NCBI GenBank assembly: GCA_030063045.1
Contig: JAQSEB010000056.1
Span: 358,501-422,500 of the forward strand
Source of the DNA: Pratylenchus scribneri
Lineage: Eukaryota; Nematoda; Chromadorea; Rhabditida; Pratylenchidae
Reading direction: 5' to 3'
DNA length: 64,000 bases
The notes under the pieces are model-generated. The model ran no database searches. It was not told the origin of the DNA and worked only from the letters and a program-made list of their open reading frames with translations. Of this stretch, positions 23,736 through 36,700 are shown in pieces. The translations under genes were made by a program, and so were the position numbers. Position 1 is the first letter of the stretch. Each line of letters starts with the position of its first letter.

Positions 23736-24297
23736 CATTATTTTATAGAATTGAAAAAGTCTTCACTCCTCATTTGATGCTTTTATTTTTTCACACAACA
23801 AATTAATCAATTTGTCCATATTAAAAGTCGAAAGCTGTTGAAAATATTAGCCGAAAATTCAAAAATGGTCCATCTTTGTGTAACCATTAACCAATGAAGA
23901 CCATTTTTGCATAATTTTTTTAAAAAAAAATTAATTTAATATTTTAAAATGGAATAAATTAAACATTTTTCAAGCATAATTTGGGGTAATTTTGGCAAAT
24001 ACCTTTATTACAAATTTCATAAATTAAATTTCAACATAGAGAAAATTCAAAAATGAATAAAGTTATTTAAGTTCTTTCTAGCCGAATTTCGATTTCTCGG
24101 CAAAAAACTGCACCCGCCGGGAACTCGGAAATCGGGATGCGGATTCCCAAAATCTATAACACATAAAAAAATGACAAAAATCTATATTTATAATTTTTAT
24201 GCTCTATAATAAATTAATCATTTTAATTACAGCCACTTTTTTTTATAAATTTATTCATTTTGAACAGGTTAAAAATCCAAAAAATTGCCTAATAAAT

Positions 24298-27200
24298 ATG
24301 CAAGCAATGAGGTTCTCTTCTCGTTATTTTAATTTTTGCCATCTTCATCGATTCGTCCGCTGCTCAATTCTAAATGCAAATATTAGCAGAAAATTTTGGA
24401 AAATTGCAAATTTCAGAAACCAACAGGTTTTTTACTCATTTTAATCTTTAACAATACAAACATTCAATGAAAATTATATTTGATTAAATCAATTTGATTT
24501 TATGAGAAAAAACTGTTTTTTAGTTTTACTACTCGTTTTGTACATTACGCTCAGACCAATCACAACAAAATGATGAAGCAGCAGCAGAAAAACAATCAGC
24601 CAAAACGGATTTAGCGCATATTGGGTATATTCGTTCTAACTTTACCAAAATATTATTCCAATTGTTCTAGCCAAGCAGGAATAGAACCAATCAAAAATAT
24701 TGAGACATTACGAAAAGAAATGCTATCATGTGAGAGGAATATGACTCTGCATATTAAAATGAATAAATCCAGACATGGGTACAAATGGATCGAATTGAAT
24801 AAAAGGATTAATTTGGGCAATTTCATACAATTTGCGAAAATTGATGTGCCCAATGATGCATTTTTGATAGTAAAGGCAATGAACATATTGTTGAGCAAAT
24901 CTGTGGACGACCAAAAGGTTTGGACATAATAAAATAGGAAGAGGCGAGGGCACAATTTTCAGGTAAAATTAAGTGATAAAATATTCTCAATTATCCAATG
25001 TTTTTCTGATTCTCCGATTCTGTTATGTTATTGTTCAAATATTTAAAAACAGAAATTTGAAAATTTTTGGAACAGGAATGGAACAAAATTGACTGTTCCT
25101 GAAAATCTTGAAATAGTAGACAATTTTTTTGCTAAAAACGGAACTTATTTTTGAGATATCTTTTGCCATCCATTTGTTATTAATTATTAAAATTTAAACC
25201 AGTGGGGCAGAGCCCCACTGGTTTAAAGCATCTTCCGTTTCGAAAAAAGCGCGGGGCGCTTTAAGGTACCCCAGTAGGTTTTTTTTATTCAAGTTTTGGA
25301 CGGCTCGCTTCGCTCGCCTGGTGTTTTTTGAATTTTTTAAACCGGTTTAAGCTTATATCTCGAAACCGGTTTGGTTTTATAACTCGCTCAATAGCCCATT
25401 TTATGCGTCTCGTCGAGCTCTACAACTTTGCTTTTTACCGCGCACTTCTATCTCAAATCTCAAAAAAGTTATTCAGGAATTTCTGACTCGCGCACCCGAC
25501 CTGACCTCGTCTCAACAATTTTATCGACCCTTAGACTTCCAGGTAGACCCCCAAACCTATATATCAAAATATAGCCCACACTCTGAGGATGGTGCTTTTT
25601 TTAGTTTCAAATCGATTGAGGTCCATAGAAAAAAGTTTTACCAGGGCAAACCGGTTTTTAAACCGGTTTCTGTCCAAACTCAAACCCCTATCAAAAAACG
25701 TATAGTTTTCCTGGATGCGCGCTGAAAAGTTACCCATAGAATGTGCAAGTCTCATAATCTAAAAATCCCAAGAAAAAGAGCCTTAATTTTTTTTGTGCAA
25801 ATGTCGAAAGCAATTATATATTATATAAAATCAAGGATAATTATCAAAAATTTTCTCAAAAAATTAATTTTTTTGGTAAAAATTTTTTAAATAGTTTTAA
25901 GAACAGAACAAATTGGAAAAAGTTGGAAAATGAAAATACTGGATGGAAGAAAATCAATGGATTTATTTAATCGATTTTTTCTCTTTATTCCAGCCTCCAA
26001 TTTGTCACGAATTAGTCAAGGGCGGCCTCTTTTACGATTATAAATTGGCAATTTCTCACTATGAAAAGCAATTCGAATTTACCATCGAAACAGTCACAAC
26101 GGAAATAAGACCACGTCATTCACCGAAGTTTTTGTTCATTCCAATTCAATTGCTTCCCACTTTGCGTGATATAATGGCCAAAATGTTAAATGAATTTGAT
26201 GGATCCCAGCAGATTGGACCAATTCCGCCTCATCCTAAATGGACACAAAATGGTATTCTAATTCTATTCAAAATGACTTTTGGAAAATTTTACACCAAAT
26301 ATAAAGAATTTTTAATAGGGCATTAAATTATCTAAAGGAAAAATTTATTTACCTAATTTTTTCGTTTTTTTACATCTAATAAATCTAAAACCGATTTTAG
26401 ATACCACACAAATCTTATATCAAATTTGTAGTTCTCATCGAGACGCATCTAATGGTATAATGGTATATAAAATGTCAGGTTTTGGCTTTTGGCCCAAATT
26501 AAAGTGTTTAAAACCAAAAACTGTAAATATGGTTTAATCAGTTTAACTCGTTCAGTTTCGATTTAACCTATGAAAAGTTTAAGTAAAAAGACGATTCTCG
26601 ATGAGACTACAAATTGCTATAAGGTTTATAGAGTCTAAAACCGGTGTATGATTTATTAAAAGTCAAAAACTACTTAGGTAAAAATTGTTTTCCATTTAAA
26701 ATAAATTATTATTAAAGAATTATAATTAAAGACACATTTGGCCGGAAAATAATTGCTGAAAATGACAAAAACAAAGGGAAAACGATTGGATTCAAACAAT
26801 TGAAATACACGGTTGATGTTGAACCACGGCACAGATTGTTTGGGATTGAAATGTGCCGCGAAGGTATTAATGGCACAAAATATATTCAAATTGTGCAGGT
26901 AATTCGCACTTCTGTCAAAAATTTTGCAAAATAGATTTTTTTAGAAATTGCTTCTGAATGACCTAATTAAATTCAAAAACAAGAACAGTTTTTATATCCA
27001 TTTTCCAAACATTCCAGCGCCGGAGGATGCCAATTCAATACTCAAAGCAATGTTTGCCTTAGAAAATGATTTGCGGGAAAAGCAAGCAAATGAAATGCAA
27101 CAAAACCAAGTATGCCCATAAAAATAGGGGAAAGTCAAATTTATTGCTAAACTGGGAGCACTTGTTCTACGGTCTACCATCCATAATGCGATAGGGAATG

Positions 27201-28012
27201 ATCCTCTTTCCAAATTATGAAAATACCTTATTTCATCTATTATTGAACCCCCTTAGCCTCCTTGTGAGAATTTTAAGGTGAATTTTTGCTATCTTTTCTA
27301 GGTTTCTGTAAAATAAAGGCCCCTTCTCTATTAATAGAAATCACTTCTTCCAATAAAAGCACCTTTAGGGGATATCTGAATAATAGTAGCCCTGGATTAG
27401 AGGAAGATATGGTAGCTAAATATTTTACTAGGAATAAAATGAATAATGAATTTTTGGCAAAAATCAAAATTATAGAACCCAAAACTATTTCTAATTCACC
27501 TCAAGGGTGGTCTAGCTTTCCCCAATGTAATCACTAGGGTCGGCTTGAGTTACCCTCGACCATTCTTTAAGGAAGTAGGATCAATCTTTCTTTTAGAACC
27601 CAAGAGTTAAGTGATAAAAAGAAAAACTCCTTGGGGTGGGATAAATTGAAAATATGTAAGATTACTGAAAAGTATCTTCAAATTATTTTACAATTTATTA
27701 AATTATTCCAATTCATTTAAGCCATCATCAATGATTTGCCATCAAATAGTTAAAGGCGCCCAATTTTATGATTACAAATTGGAAATTCATTTGAGAGAAG
27801 ACAAAAAACTGTATTTTGGAATGGAAACAATAACACCCGCCGATGCAATGGCGTGGCATAAACCAAGAAAATTATTTGGGCCAATTCCAATTGATGTTTT
27901 CCATTGGCTGAAGGATCAAATGGCCGAAATGTTGGCTGAATATGAAAAATTGGATGTAAATGAAAAAGAAAATATCGAACAGTACAAAACTTCGAGCCAA
28001 AATGAGAACTGA
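24298..28012 (+). CDS. PUR-like repeat family member D1 (two A-B modules)
   Basis: Exons 24298-24426, 24524-24624, 24671-24917, 25994-26252, 26732-26898, 26945-27109, 27722-28012; phase-consistent, 452 aa. Exon 1 encodes a basic, Phe/Arg/Ser-rich presequence (MQAMRFSSRYFNFCHLHRF) without acidic residues, as in mitochondrial targeting peptides. Then follow repeats A1 (RNMTLHIKMNKSRHGYKWIE... IDVPNDAFLIVKAM), B1 (VKGGLFYDYKLAI... FIPIQLLPTLRDIMAKML), A2 (LKYTVDVEPRHRLFGIE... IPAPEDANSILKAM) and B2 (FYDYKLEIHLRED... GPIPIDVFHWLKDQMAEML). Each repeat reads as strands followed by a helix, which recalls the PUR/Whirly nucleic-acid-binding folds; this is inference. A second intron of only 46 nt (24625-24670) is conserved in the paralogues. 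Neighbouring paralogue: 28245-29727. Confidence 0.8.
25193..25227. repeat. Perfect 16-bp inverted repeat (hairpin)
   Basis: TTTAAACCAGTGGGGC, 3-nt loop AGA, then the exact complement. It lies in the third intron of D1 at the start of a GC-richer dispersed element (about 25190-25560) that also holds GGCTCGCTTCGCTCGCC and several AAACCGGTTT words. Confidence 0.8.
26378..26658. mobile_element. Foldback MITE with AAACCGG ends
   Basis: Ends TAATAAATC / GATTTATTA; arms share TTGTAG(T/A)NTCATCGAGA and CTAAAACCG. It lies in the fourth intron of D1. A relative with the same arm words (ACTCATCAAGATGCGTC) is at 49641-49843 in M1. Confidence 0.7.
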
Positions 28013-28244
28013 AACACCTCTACGGACTCTTTTTCATTTAATTTTTTAAATTTATTTTACCCTTTTTAATTCATTTGTAATATAGTAAATTTAATTTTTT
28101 GTTTAATTTTTCACTTGTTAATTTTTTAGTTTTTTTTTTGCTTAGAATATTAAGCATTTTTATTTTATCCAATCCACTTTTCATAAATTTATTCACGTTG
28201 AAGTTTGAACAGGTTAAAAACCTAATAAAAATTGCCTAATAAAT

Positions 28245-29727
28245 ATGCAAGCAATGAGGCTCTCGTCCCGTTATTTTAATTTTTGCCATCTTCATCGATT
28301 CGCCCGTTACTCAATTCTAAATGCAAATATTAGCAGAAAATTTTGGAAAATTGCAAATTTCAGAAACCAACAGGTTTTTTAAACAATTTTTAAAAACATT
28401 AACACTCGGTTAAAATATATTAGTGATCAATATGAGTTTATTGACAAATAAGAAATATATTTTCAGCAATTGTCATTCTCGTTTTGTACATTCCGCCCTG
28501 ACCAATCACAACAAAATGTTGAAGCAGTAGAAAAACAGGCAACAAAATCAAATTTCGAGCATATTCGGTTCGGTATAATAATTTTTGATCCAACATTACA
28601 AAATCATAAATACAAATATTCCAGCCAACCAACAGAAAAAGAACGAGATGAAAATGCTAGCAAAGGAGGGAAAACGATTCAAGTTAAAAAATTGGAATAT
28701 TTGGTCGATGTTGAACCACGGAACAGATTATTCACGATTGAGTTAAAGCAGGGCGTCAGTGGCCGGAAATTCATTGGAATTAATCAGGTTTATTGCCATT
28801 TTCTCAAATTTTATTTATCAGGAAATTTTTTAGAAATCAATGGAAGAAAAAATTAAATTGAAAAATAACAATTTTTATGCACATTTTGCCAGCATTCCTG
28901 TGCCAGAAGATGCCTATTTATTGTTAAATGGAATGCGTTCCCTTCAAATTGATTTACAGGAAATAACTTCTAATGGAATTCGTCAAGATAATGTATGATA
29001 AAAAAAAATAGTTAAATTATTTTAAATTAAATAAGAATCAAAATAATACATGAATAAAGTGTAATATCAACTAACGATTAGAATGGGTTTCGGCTTTCGA
29101 GAATGAACCATGACCATTTAGGGGATGAAAATAACATCCAATAATATCATCCACACTAATTATTGTGTGCGGCAACTTATCTTAATTGTAAAAATAGAAT
29201 GACAAATGGCGCTTGTATTTTACATGGGAGCAGATTTTTTTTATTTACTTAGGCATAAGATTCTAACCTTAAAATTGTGTTTTTCATCGTTTTGAAAATA
29301 AAATAAGAATGTTAAAAATTCTTAAAATTTCCGGCCCAAGTAGCCCCTATATTAATCGTGATATTCTTTTTTTAAAGACTGAATTCAAATTCTTTTTCAA
29401 ATAATTTATTAAAATTCCAATCAATTTAAGTCATCGTCGCTGATTTGCCGTCAAATGGTCAAAGGTGGTTGCTTTTATGATTACAAAATGGAAATTCATT
29501 TACGCGATGACCAACAACTGGATTTTTTGATGAAAACAATAAAAACCGATGCAAAACCAAAACATAAACCAAGAAAATTATTTGGGCCAATTCCAATTAA
29601 TGTTTTCCATTGGTTGAAGAATCAAATGGCCGAAATGTTGGCTGAAGATGAGAAAGAATTGGATGAAATTAAAAAGAAAGACAATGAAAAGGAAGAAGAT
29701 ACAACTTTAAACATCCATAGAGGCTGA
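28245..29727 (+). CDS. PUR-like repeat family member D2 (one A-B module)
   Basis: Exons 28245-28373, 28467-28567, 28625-28787, 28834-28992, 29431-29727; phase-consistent, 282 aa. The presequence is nearly identical to that of D1 (MQAMRLSSRYFNFCHLHRF) and ~60 bp upstream of the ATG are also alike. It has a single A repeat (LEYLVDVEPRNRLFTIELKQ... IPVPEDAYLLLNGM) and a single B repeat (FYDYKMEIHLRDDQQLDF... GPIPINVFHWLKNQMAEML), then a Lys/Glu-rich tail. The A repeat matches the inner A repeats of the longer paralogues rather than their first one. The 57-nt intron 28568-28624 is placed by homology to D1 (phase 2); reading through it is also open and would add 19 codons. Confidence 0.8.
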
Positions 29728-30738
29728 TATCATTTTATAATAAACTCTTTATTAATGTTACCAATTTATTCAAATTAATTATTAAATGTCCAGAAATGTA
29801 TCATCACAAAGGTCATAAAGACGCGAAAAATATGGGATTAGCTTATTTTTGTATTACGATTACGACCTTTGCATTTGTCGATCCCTATATTTGCAGATTC
29901 AAAAAAATAAATTTAGATCTAGGATTATTCACAGATTAATCAAAAATGAAAGTTAAATAGAGTCAGATAATTTCGATATTAGTAATTGAAAAAATAAATC
30001 CAAAAAAGATGGGGATCGGATTGCATTTTTTATCATTATGGCCCGGATTTAACCGTCGCCCATTCAAGCAAATATTTTCGTCATTTCCCCATTTTAATTA
30101 TCTATTCCGTCACGGAATCGAACCTTGGTGGGTGGAGGATCTGGTCAAGGGCCTTACCGATTTGACCAAGAGGCCCACATCCACCAGCTTTGCGAAAAAG
30201 TTATTTAAATTAAATCCTTTTTTCCCATATGCTTTTTAATTTAATTCTAGACAAAAAGGTTCAGCCGGCAGTTCATTCAAATGAAACCATACAAAACTAC
30301 ACATTCTGCATTTTCAATGTTTTTTCTCTATAAAGTTAAATGTTTCCCTTAAATAAATATCCCATTGGAATTCGAAATGCAAAACAATTTTTCTTTTGAT
30401 TCTCAAATGAATTCAATGTATAGTCCTCCTCTTCAATTCACTCAATTTTCAATATCGATGAATTCCACCACGATGATGTTTTCGTCCATGTCCATGGCCT
30501 TTTTTATTCTTCATTTTCTTTTTGATCTCCAGCAATTTTCTTCCTCTTTTACCAGTACCAGGCAAATTCTCGAGTATTGGCCAACCATTTTTTTGCCAAA
30601 CCAATTTCTTTATACCCAATTTCGCGACACCTTAATAACATTTGTCGGGAATGTTTATAATAAATGTGCACAATTTTTATTTCTGCTAGACTTTGGACAA
30701 TGAATTTTAGAGATCACACTAATAAGGAATCGAAAGAA
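29728..30738. other. Spacer with SINE and an unresolved ORF region
   Basis: Contains the SINE at 30000-30303. In 30365-30703 a plus frame of 112 codons is open, while the minus strand offers two adjacent frames, one ending LAKKWLANTREFAW and the next encoding a basic His/Gly stretch (KGHGHGRKHHRGGIHRY). Neither gives a convincing gene. Confidence 0.4.
30000..30303 (-). mobile_element. tRNA-derived SINE, second family, copy 1
   Basis: On the minus strand an A box TGGTCAAATCGG and a canonical B box GGTTCGATTCC about 40 bp apart. The same unit recurs at 35377-35693, including the downstream word AAAAAGGTTCAGCCGGCAG. Confidence 0.75.
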
Positions 30739-33700
30739 TCACATTTTAATCAATTTTAAAATAGGTCTACTATTTTTTATTTTGAATAAATCTTTCATAT
30801 ATTCATGAATGGCTAAGAATAAGGGTGAGGTGAAAGCCTCCAATTTTTGCCAATCTTGATTAGTCCAATACCAACATTTACCATTGGGATTCATATTTGG
30901 CAAATTTTGGTATTGTATCAAAATGACTAATTATGTACTGGAATTATGGTCAAATCTTTAGCAAACAAAATTACTTCTAGAAAATAATATAAAATTTGAA
31001 AAGTCTGGCAAACATATCCAAAAATTTTAAAATGTGTCATCAAAATATATGTATTACTTTTGAGATTTTATGAATATTTCCACTAACCATTGTCATTTCC
31101 ATCATAGTAATGGTAGACCATAATATCCGCCTTCAAATTTCGATCCCAAAAGATGCTTTGGCCCCCAGGCCCAATTTCATTGTTCATTCTGTCCAACACC
31201 AATTTTCCACCTCCATTTAACATATTCGTATTTGTATCATCAAAAAATGGTCCTGAAGGACTGGTCCCACGGCCAACATGGATACTGTAGGTGCTCTGGA
31301 TACCTGCGCAGCAGCGGTCAAATGAGACAAACAAATAGTAGAAATTGCCTAAAATAATTGAGTGGATTAAACTTTTTAAACTCTCAAGGAAAAATAATTT
31401 ACTAATTTTAAAAATTATAGAAAAAATTAAATTTTCATAAATTAAATACTAAATAAATTTATCTCCATCGCATTTTATTCAACTTTTATGTTTCATATAT
31501 TCTTTATTAATGCATTAAAAATTTATATTGGGTCGTTTTCTGAACATTTCATCTTCTCAATTTAGCCGAGTCAATATTAATGACTAATAAACTTATTTGC
31601 TCACACAGCATTTAATAGCCTAAAGCAAAGTTGGTATCCAGTATCCAATGATACCGTATCCGTCGTATATACATTCTTTTAATCCCCACTCTCTAATAAT
31701 TCAATTAACTTTAGAATTTGTAAATAATTCCCCATGGGGTAAAAAGAGTATATACGTTATATTATTTTTCCTTTATAAATATTTGAAAAGTTATACCTAA
31801 AATTTGTTTTTGATTTCTGGCCATAACTTTAGCTAAAACTTATAGTTTCAATTTTTCAACATTTCACATTAAATGGTTAAATACATTAAGCTATTAAATT
31901 AAATGCACTTTTTGGATCGCTTAAATGGTTTGTTTATATTAGCAGCTGAATTGCGATTTTCTCAAAATGGTATGGAAAGGAGTTCCAATAAATTTATTAG
32001 GTAAATTTCGTTATCTCCATGAGTAATTTTATTCAGTCATAAAAATGAAGATAAGAAAAATGATGATGATGATGACTGTTATCGACATTTTCACAATTCA
32101 ATTTTTGTTTAACATTTTTTCTCAATTCACAAGAAAAAATAACACAACTATTTGCCTAGAATGGAGGTTAGTTTATCTTATTTTCTTAATGTTTGACTAA
32201 AATAATGCCAATTTTATCCATCAATTGTCCAATATCGTCGATCAAACACCGGCGCAGGAATTCCTATGGTTCAACAAATTGGTCAACCATTGACTCGTTA
32301 TGACACCGTCTCACTTCGGCCACTTTCGGCAATCAATACGGCTAATGGACTTATTGAACCACCCAGATTTGCGGTCATCTTTTAGAATTTTTCATAGCCC
32401 GCTCATTTAAGCCTATTTTATTTTTGGCATATTCTGATTATTAGAGAGCAGATTTTTGGATTGTTTAAAATAGGTTCCTTTGTGGAATTTTACAAAATAT
32501 TGTTAAATGAAAGTCAAAATAGGATAATTAGGTAAAAAAATATGGTAAAAAATATCATTTGTCCTAACCCAAAAAGGTGAACAAATGCTTATAACGTTAT
32601 TTATGCGCTTTTTAAACTTATATAATATAGCATATAGGTCAAAATCTTAAAAGGGAAATATTTATTTAATTTGCCGAAACATTTTTCTTCTATTAAAAAT
32701 AATGTTTCTATATCTTGGCCAGAGCTGTGCTTTTCATAATTCTTAGCTCTGGCTCCGGGCTCCGACTCCGACCTTTCAAATTTTAAGCTCCGACTCCGGC
32801 TCCGGAGCGGAGCCGGAGCTGGAGCCGGAGCTTAAGTCGGAGCTAAGCACAGCTCTGATCTTGGCCATAAATAGGTGTTAGTATTAGGTTTAGTGCTTTG
32901 AAGATGGGTTTAGGATTAGCTGGATTAAGAATCTTAAAGAACTCTGATTTGTCTTATATGGCTTAAGAAATTTATTTTCGATACTAAAACTTTTTCGACA
33001 AATTAAATACTACCCAAACATAAAATTTCCTCTCTAACCGATATTTTTAGTACTTTAAATTTTCCCAGCTGATTCGAGAATTGACTATGTGAATAAATTA
33101 GAAAACGGAAATCGAAATTGGCCAAAAATGAGATAGGCTGCAAAATATTTTGAACAATTATGATTTTTAGCAGATTGCCACATTCCCTCGAATTAGTGCG
33201 CAATTATCCACTTCCGATAATTGGTCTTATGGAGCTGAAAAATTTGCTGCCGATGAGCATATCCATTTTCCAAAAATGCAACATCAAACGTTTTTTTTAA
33301 TTTCTCTGATTTTAAGCTAAATTTCCCCCTTTGAAGTAATCCATGGGCTGCTCATTTGCATCGAAATCATCATATATCAATCCATCGTATGGCATTCATT
33401 TTCTTAAAATTCCCAACAATTTTGGCTGGCTTAATTGCCTCCTTAATATTATTTGGTAGAAATGGGAATGGTGGTGGACAGCAGCAGACAGTTTCCGAAA
33501 TGGAATGGAAGGCCGGAATGGCAGGAATGGGAACGGCAGGTAGTTTATATTTTTTTGCGGTATTATTGTGGCGACTTTATTATATTTATATCGAAAAATG
33601 CAAAATGGAACATGCTTAAAAGGAAATTAATCAGATTTGATTAGAGGAAAATCAGGAAAGCTCTGATTACCTATCTTTCCAATAAAAATCCACTCTCTAA

Positions 33701-36700
33701 TGCAAGTCCATAGAGAGCCTCTGACTTGTGAAATTTTATAAACCCATGGGCTTTATATTGGAGAAAATACGGATTTATTTTTTTTTTTCATTTCAGAAAA
33801 TACTTTTTAAAGGTTTAGAAATTTTTTCCGGATAATATTTTATCGCTAAATAAAACCAATTCCCTTACTTTTCTTTTTTGCATTTTTTGAGAAGCGCCAC
33901 AGTTTTTGCATACTCACACAATATATATGGAAGTTTTTTGATGTTTTAAGTTTATCTCATTTCCGTTTCCCTTATGCAGTTGTATTGCTATTGAGTTTGC
34001 TCTTTCTTGGTCAGCAAAATCATTGGAATTCCTATCGTCGCGCAATTATTCAAGTAATTTTTTAAATTAATTTAATTTGCAATTATTTCGATTGTTTCCA
34101 GACTCATTGGCGCGTATTCTTCTCGCTTCTAGGCATATGCTTTTCAATTGCCTCTGGCACACTCGCAGCAATTGCATTGGACAAAATTAGATTCGAAAAG
34201 AATGTGGATGGCCCAGGCCCCCTCAATCGACATCAAAGAATTGTTTATTTTGCCATTCTAATTGCACTTTGTTCACTCAAATTAATTCTATCTTCAATTG
34301 TACTGATACACGGAATTCAGGTGGGAACAATTTTGAATATTTTTAACATATATTTTAAAGGCAATTGTTCGAATTGAAAAGGACCGAAAACAAATTGGCC
34401 AAATAAACGGAGGACCATTGATGGCACATCTTCCATCGAAGGATCAATTAACAATTGGAGGACCATTTAACACACAAACAGACCAATATTAGAATTGCGA
34501 TAATGGAATAATGATTATTATATTATTATTTTGAAAATAAATTGATAGAATGGCAATTCATTCTATTTTTGAAAAAAATATTAATTTAGAAAAATAATTT
34601 TTGTGGCCGCATAACTTGGCCATAGCGAAATCTTTTGATTTGAGCTTTTATTTAGGTAAATTTTAGGTAAGTGTTAGGCTTATTATGGTGGATAGGTATT
34701 TTAATGAAGTATGTAATTGGCTAAGTTTTTGGCAATAAATTGCCTATTATATTCAATACACTGTCTTCTCTTTTCATTTCATCATTTTATTGTTTTGAAT
34801 TACAATAAGTAATGAAAAAATAATCAATTGGCCAAACACATTTTTTATTCATTTTTTTTGATCAGAAATTTCAAAAGTGGAGGGGTCCTTATTAGCTTTC
34901 AACATAGCTTTTAAGATTAATGCTTTTAGATCAACAGGACTAGATTAAAGGCTGGGTAGAATTTCTGAAGATGATCTGACCTTACCAAAAATTTCGAGCA
35001 AAGGATCCTCATGCTTTTACTTTGGCAAATTGAAAACTTCAATTGTCTTTAATTCCCCTGGGATTCTCGAAAATAAGTCCTTTCCACCTCCTCCACCCCC
35101 CCCCCCCCCGCCCAATATTATTATAAGTTAATTGGCGGACGGTTGGATTATTTTCATTTTTTTCCCAAGCATCTCTTCCCTCACCCTTCCTCTATTTTTA
35201 TCGAAAATAATCAATACATTTTGTTTGAATAATTCTATTTGAGTGTATTTAACAATTCCCCTCCCTTTAAAAAATACTATAATAGCAAAAAATTTGATGC
35301 ATTGGAAATTTGGATATAATTGAAATAAAAATGAAAATATTTAAATAAAAATTATTAGTAATTTAAAAAATAAATCCGAAAAAGATGGGGATCGGATTGC
35401 ATTTTTTTCATGATTGCCCGGAAGCCCGTCGCCCATTCAAGATGGATTCTAATATTTTCGTCATTTTCATTTCCCCATTTTAATTATCTACCCAGACAAG
35501 GAATCGAACCTTGGTGGGTGAGGGATCTTGTCAAGGGCTCTGCCCATTTGACCAAGAGGGCCACATCCACACAAGCATGCGAAAAAGTTATTAAATCAAT
35601 TTTTCTTTTTTCCCATTTGTTTAATTTAATTCTAGACAAAAAGGTTCAACCGGCAGTTCATTCAAATTAAACCTTACAAACTACACATGAAAATAATAAA
35701 TATATAAAATTTATAATTTTCTTAACCGTCGTAAATTGCCTATAAATATTTACAAGTACTCTGACCTTTTTTGTATAAGAATGGTGCCTCAATGGCCTGG
35801 GTTTTCGATTTGGACACGGGCCTGGTGGCAATTGTCCGCCGAATTGCGCCCTTTTTTGGCCTTCCCGTATTGTCTAAATCCACTTGTTGAATTCCACTCC
35901 AAAATGAGCCAAATGTGAGAACCCAACCGTGTTCATCCACAAATAAATTTGGGTCAATTGCATTATAATTGCTATTCTCGTTGGAAAAAATTATCTGTGA
36001 ATTTGTAATTTATTATTGGATTATTAAAAGATTATTAGATGTAGAATTTATAGATTAGGATGGGCTTTTTGAGCATCCAAATTTAGATACTGATTAACTT
36101 TAATTTCTTAAATTCATTTTGATCATCTATCAGTATGAAACAAACTTAAAAATTATATTCATTTATTTCCAATTCCATTTGTTTAAAAATATTTTAATTA
36201 TTTAAAAAATTCAAAAATTTCATCCAGTGGGCGGCAATCGTAAAGAATCCGGCCACAAAAGAAAAAATTTATAAAAATACATTTCTGGGGGTAATCGGAG
36301 GCGTAGAACACGAATCTGACATCATTTCCGCCATACCTTGCAATCTTGATAAGGTAATGCCGACTTTTACCAAGATAGGTAAAGGGGGGACCAAGGGCAT
36401 TTTGGGTGAAATTTTTTATATAGCCATATAATAGCTCAATCAACGCAGCTCGATGAGCTGAATCGAATGGTACCATTTTTTAGGGTAATATTGCAACTTA
36501 TGCAAGTTAGAAGTCAAAAAATCTTACCAAGTCAAATATTTCTTTTGGTCATAACTTACCCAAAACTCAATATTATCTTATAAAAATGGTACCATTCGAT
36601 TCCTCTCTGCATGCTGCGTCGATTGGGTTGTATAATAGTCATATAAAAATTTTCGCCAAAAATGCCCTTGGTCCCCCTTTGCTTTTTCTTGGTTTAAGTT

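Larger units (their letters stand above)
22095..24297. other. Intergenic region with a duplicated SINE-bearing block
   Basis: Between the multi-ShKT gene (minus) and the first PUR-like gene (plus), so a shared divergent promoter region. Blocks 22345-22735 and 23480-23875 are diverged direct duplicates. 22880-23060 is GC-richer with TGTGCACA and GCACATGCACACC words. No gene is seen. Confidence 0.6.
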
